A stretch of 64,000 bases of DNA from Enoplolaimus lenunculus. Taxonomy: Eukaryota > Nematoda > Enoplea > Enoplida > Thoracostomopsidae. Below are positions 59,795-64,000 of this stretch, piece by piece. The position numbers were made by a program, and so were the translations under genes. Each line of letters begins with the position of its first letter. Positions within the stretch are counted from its first letter, which is position 1. The notes under the pieces were generated by a model. The model did no database searches and had not been told where the DNA came from. It saw nothing but the letters and a program-made list of their open reading frames with translations. The stretch spans positions 1 through 64,000 of the forward strand of contig JASANG010002237.1 of the NCBI GenBank assembly GCA_030248215.1. The letters run 5' to 3'.

Positions 59795-60879
59795 TTTTGT
59801 ACACGTATGACAAACGAATGCAGATAATATTATTATTTTTAACTTTATTGTTGTTGAAAGCTGAAAAAACCCTCAAATATATAATAAATGCAGAAATGGC
59901 ATATATTGAAATTTTGTCTTGCTACATATTTAAAGTTGTTAACCGTTCCTGTTATACGAGAGTGTTTTAACGTATGGTGTTCCGTCAAGAGCCATAGGGG
60001 CGCCGGAAAGGGCTCTACCCATGTTAAAATTTTTTACCTTTTTCTGGCTGTCGGTTCGAACCACATACACCTAGAAAAATCCTGGTGTCACTTGAAAAGT
60101 TTTAACGTCGCTTGTCTGTATCGGTGAAATCCATGTGTGCCTTCTAGAAAATTTTTTGGCTCCGCTGGACTGTACAAATGGCTACATACATACGTGACTT
60201 TATGTGTCATGTTTCAGAAAATTAGGCAATAGAATAAGTAGGCCTGAAACCAATGTGTACATTAGGTATTGCGCGTAAGAAGTGGTAAAACGCGGCGCTA
60301 ACGACGTATCATTTATCAATATATCAAATGATTTAGACGCTAGTTAAAACGTTTTTAATGCATTGTTGTTCTTTTGTTGTTGTTTTTGGAGACTAAAAAT
60401 CCATTTCATAAAAAACCAGCTTACCGAATTTAGAATCACACAAATGGTAGCAATAAACTATTGTTAATGTCATTTAAGTATCCAAAATTGACTCGTAAGG
60501 TGGAAAAGGCAATGATCCAACGGGTGAAAACGCCGCCGAAGCTAGCAAGCACTCTCGATGTAAGCGGGGCTCGCTCCTTCTGGAAGCCTTATTCTGAGTT
60601 TCTTAAGTGAATGGTCGCTTTCGCAGAAAATTTGTGTAAATTCTGAAAGTTCCAAAACCTTAAGACTCCCTAAAACATTGAATCTGCAACAGTACATAAA
60701 AATTTGTTAGACTAGATTAATAATAAGATTTTCTGCTCTTATGAATTTTTGCCTCTGCGAACGACACAAGGACATGGTGAAAAAAGAAGCGGGCCTCGGT
60801 GGATCTCATAGGGTCATAGCTGGGTACTACACATGTTAGGGGTCTTAGTAGCTTGCATGGGGAGGGGTGGGCTCGCGAA

Positions 60880-61038
60880 CGGGCCCGTAGCCAAGCGGGG
60901 AGCAGGAGGGAAGGCAGAGCCCCGCTGAAAAAATTTTGTAATCCTAGACAATTTTCAACCTTGCTTGTAAGTCACTGAAAATCCTTGAATGCCCCTTCTG
61001 AAAAATTTGTAGCCCACCTAGCAAGGTGCTACTGCCTG
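60880..61038. repeat. hAT-like MITE (CAGGCCCGTAGCC family), inverted
   Basis: The ends are 'cgggcccgtagccaagcgg' and 'ggtgctactgcctg'. The flanks ctcgcgaa (60872-60879) and ctcgcgat (61039-61046) form an 8-bp duplication with one mismatch. The interior is the reverse of the copies at 21545 and 45437. Confidence 0.7.
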
Positions 61039-61330
61039 CTCGCGATGCGCAGCCTCAGCCCTAGATGAAAACGACAAAACTAGCCAGAAAGGATTCAACT
61101 ATGCAAAAATCTCTGCAAGGAATTCGTCTTTTGCAGACTTCTGTATGTCACAGGCGCAGATGCTATTCGCATTCGAATTTAATGGTACATCAACAGAATT
61201 ATCTTTCCATCATAGAAATAGAAACAGGGGCGGTTGCACCGGGGTTCATTGGATGCCTGTTAACCCCTTTCGTATTCAGCAAAAAGTTGTCAAATATAAA
61301 ATTGACACATGCTTTGAGTCAGAAGAAATC

Positions 61331-61518
61331 ACAATTCGTCGCCCGACAACTCATCGACCGTCAACCTGCAGACGAAATATCACTGACTCGACAATTCATC
61401 GCTCATAATATGCTTCGACTTAGGCTTAGGCTTAGGATTACACTTCGGATTATGCTAAGATTTATTCACTGGTTGTAGGACACTGTTGGGCGACAAGTTG
61501 TCGGACGACAATTGTCGT
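61331..61518. repeat. ACAATTCGTCG-ended TIR element with TTAGGC-like core
   Basis: The left 'acaattcgtcgcccgacaac' is mirrored by the right 'gttgtcggacgacaattgt'. Between them are 'cttaggcttaggcttaggat' and 'gggcgacaagttg'. It is related to the half copy at 37857-37990. A frame of 137 codons crossing it is fortuitous. Confidence 0.5.
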
Positions 61519-62719
61519 AGGTTCGAGTCGGACGGCATAGTCGATATCAGATACGCCCCCAGAACAGCAGTACACGGTTGCTGCTGTTAAAATAAAAACA
61601 GTAAAAAACCTATAAAATCACTCGGATATCACCATACAAAACTGACGCAAGAGTAAAGATCCGAATAAGATGAAGAATAAAAGTGACTGAAATAGGTTTC
61701 TGTGTGAAAATAATAGTTCAACGATTTGGTACTGCTCTAACTGGGATAAATACGAATCTATACCAACAGTAGCAAGCGGGTACTTTCGTTAGGAATCATA
61801 TTACAGCTTATTGTTCTAAAAGCATTGGTAAAACTGTAAAATCCAATCTTTTCTTGATTTGAAGTAAATTAACGGGACAGCGATGGTTGGCATGCTTCTG
61901 TCTCTTTTTGAGTGTTCTTGTAAGCTAAGCTTTACGCAAAAAAATGACTAGAAAGCAACGTTTTAGTTTTTTTGGAAGACAGTCCGTACTACACGCAAAA
62001 TAATATTTCTGGTATTTAAGAAAAAATTTCTTACATTTAAGAAATATGATTAGCAAGGTGCACTTGAAAAGTATTTCTGTTATGACATAGAAGTTTTCAA
62101 AAAAGTTTTGAAATAAAGTCTAAAAATTAACGTTTTCCAATTATTTTTAGAAAAATTGTCTGAAATATCAGAAAAAATTTTGAGGAATATTTCGAAAATC
62201 AAAATTTTGACAGGAAAAGTAATATTTTGACCTGCGTTTTTTCGTCAACTTTTTTTGAGGCGCCGCAACACAAATCGTTTACAGGGCACGGTTAGCACAC
62301 AGTAAGTCCGCGGTTCGAATTCCTCACAAAACTTTTAGACGGGCGAAACAACACCTTACAGGTTTGAGTTAAATATTTTATAAACACGCCCCTCTATTGA
62401 TCAATTAGTTGCTGCAGTTGCTATATTGCAATAAACAGAAAAGTAAATAAACACTAATATCACTTTATATAGTGTGTCTAAAGGATGCACTTGAGAAACA
62501 AAAGTTTAGAACCGATATAAAATTAACAGTAAAATGGTTGGGCTTTTGCGAATGTTCAGTGCGAGACGACCAAACCTTGTGGTTGTTTTTGCAGTTTCAA
62601 ATAAAAGTTTAAAACTAGTTTAAGTTTTGCGTTTGATACATACCTTCCGTTAGTACAGTCCAACAAGTGTCACTGGACACTTTCGCATTGACTCCGGAAG
62701 GCAAGGGTTGCATGGGGTA

Positions 62720-62859
62720 GATCAGCAACTCCTGGAAGAATTTTGGCCTCCTTCTAGAAAATTTCGCACCTTATTTGTAGAAGATCAACGCAAACCTTTG
62801 TAAGTCCCTCCTGAAAAACTGTTAGCCCCCTAATGAGGTGTGTTGGCTACGGGCCTGCT
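62720..62859. repeat. CAGGCCCGTAGCC-family element, one end
   Basis: 'ccttctagaaaatttcgcac', 'agtccctcctgaaaaactg', 'agccccctaatgaggtg' and the right end 'gttggctacgggcctg' match the family. The left end has no recognisable TIR. Confidence 0.5.
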
Positions 62860-63376
62860 CGGGACTATGAAGCAAAACCTGTACAGCAAAGAGAATTACA
62901 AAGATTTTGGGCTATGCATGCATGGGGTACCGGATAGGGTGACTGGAGTTGCGATAAATTTGGTGTGCGCACCAACAAATTAGTTCCGTATGCTGATGGG
63001 CACTCATGTTTATGGTAACAAAACCTCTGCAAAACTTTGCTAAAGAACGTTTAAAAGTCCGCCGGAGGTCAACAAAATGTGCCGAAGCCTACCGGATGTG
63101 AAGCAAAATTATAAATAATAAAAGTGATGTAGAATTTAGTAATATTGGCAAGTTTGCAATATGGCGTCAAAATCTATCTTTATGCATCTTTTTTTGCAAA
63201 TTAACGGTAAAATATCATTTCATAACTAAAAATTTTCTGAGCAGGAAAGTTGTAAGGTAAGACCTTACCAGTTGTCATTATAAATTTTCTCACGGGGGGC
63301 CGCCCCCTTTCCCCCTTTGGATCTGTTGGTGCCCGCAATTACCAGTTTGTGAGAATCCCTGCACTTGCTATTAAGG

Positions 63377-63811
63377 CTACTTTGTTTGTACAATGTAATA
63401 GAAGCTTAGACCTGAGTGTAAGTCTAAGCCAAAGCCTGTTGGGAACGTGTCAGAAAACAACGATAGAATATCGCAAACATTTACAGCTCGCAAATAAGAC
63501 AGATATGGCTCATGAAATTTAGTTGATTCAGCGTAGAGAGATAACTTGTCTAAAATATTAAAGTAAATTTTCAAAAAATTGAACGCTTTTCTGAATTAGA
63601 TCGTCTGACTTTAAACACAGCTGTCACACGAACTCTTAACCAGAGGCAGTGTGATGCCAACAACAAGCGTGGGGTAGCATATAGGCAAAAAGCAAATTAA
63701 ACCGATTCGGTGTAATTTATTTAGCAAATCGTTTGGAAAAACATATACAAATTCTGTGATTAAATTAATTCGCTTGGAATCTACATGCCACACTTGCAGC
63801 TGAATAATCAA
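63377..63811 (-). pseudogene. Possible rhodopsin-type GPCR fragment (TM1-TM2)
   Basis: On the minus strand 63811-63641 encodes a 57-residue piece whose end, RIGLICFLPICYPTLVVGIT, looks like TM1, although the GN signature expected in TM1 reads GI. A GT at 63640 and an AG at 63551-63550 could bound a 90-bp intron. The downstream piece (63549 to about 63377) reads KLSLYAESTKFHEPYLSYL then RAVNVCDILSLF, which resembles an intracellular loop 1 plus TM2 of neuropeptide-type receptors. That donor and acceptor differ in phase; another GT about 12 bp further in would fit. No TM3-TM7 is found to the left. It is either a gene fragment or a chance resemblance. Confidence 0.25.
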
Positions 63812-64000
63812 TATTGTTCAGTTGAATTTGTTTGGCACGAAAAATAAAACATGCCAGCCACATGGAGGAACTAACATTGTTTGAGCTAAGATAGGTTTCA
63901 TTTATGCATCAAAAACCGTTACGCGTTAAAGGTGTTGAAATACTGTTGACTTTTGAAAGGCACGTAGTCCTTAAAGTCTGAGAATATTCAATAGCATCGC

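Larger units (their letters stand above)
59795..63376. other. Non-coding region upstream of the channel gene
   Basis: No gene is recognised. It presumably includes the channel promoter near 59.8-60 kb, but no core element stands out. Repeats at 60880-61038, 61331-61518 and 62720-62859 are listed. A box-B-like 'gcggttcgaattcctc' near 62310 hints at another decayed tRNA-like unit. Confidence 0.45.

Noticed and set aside
1-64000. LTR retroelements, endogenous viruses, Polintons or broken toxin genes
   Set aside because: No reverse transcriptase, integrase, capsid, envelope or toxin-like frame and no long terminal direct repeats were seen.

Overview
The window is nuclear DNA of an animal, AT-rich, with genes broken by short GT-AG introns (about 0.2-1.6 kb, one of 4.3 kb). 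It is not prokaryotic: there are no operons, exons are 70-490 bp, and introns and spacers are full of small terminal-inverted-repeat (TIR) elements. The gene content (a CYP4-type P450, a pentameric ligand-gated channel subunit, a long coiled-coil protein) fits an invertebrate. I suspect a tunicate or another marine invertebrate, but nothing in the sequence settles the phylum.

Layout. 1-15.7 kb: no gene recognised, scattered TIR elements and a tRNA-derived SINE. 15.8-23.6 kb, minus strand: an apparently intact nine-exon cytochrome P450 (571 aa). 24-31.8 kb: gene-poor, with an internally deleted piggyBac transposon and a detached inverted copy of its right end. 31.9-41.8 kb, minus strand: a twelve-exon coiled-coil protein (555 aa) of unknown function. 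41.8-51.2 kb: a dense nest of small elements, including nested insertions with readable target-site duplications (TSDs). 51.2-59.8 kb, minus strand: a five-exon pentameric ligand-gated ion channel subunit (552 aa) that lacks both Cys-loop cysteines; its last intron holds a 1.9 kb array of an 18-bp repeat and a 0.9 kb long-TIR element. 59.8-64 kb: mostly non-coding, with a possible GPCR fragment at the right edge.

The three genes were assembled by reading exons on the minus strand and requiring GT/AG borders and matching codon phase; every junction agrees. They share a strand but show no functional link. The mobile-element landscape is the most unusual part: a family with 8-bp TSDs whose core is built of CCTAAG (TTAGGC) repeats, a TTAA-flanked family that carries a tRNA-like box A/box B unit, hAT-like CAG...CTG elements, and TTA-flanked GC-rich elements full of CCGTC motifs. 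I saw no LTR element or virus-like element. No clearly new multi-gene system was found.
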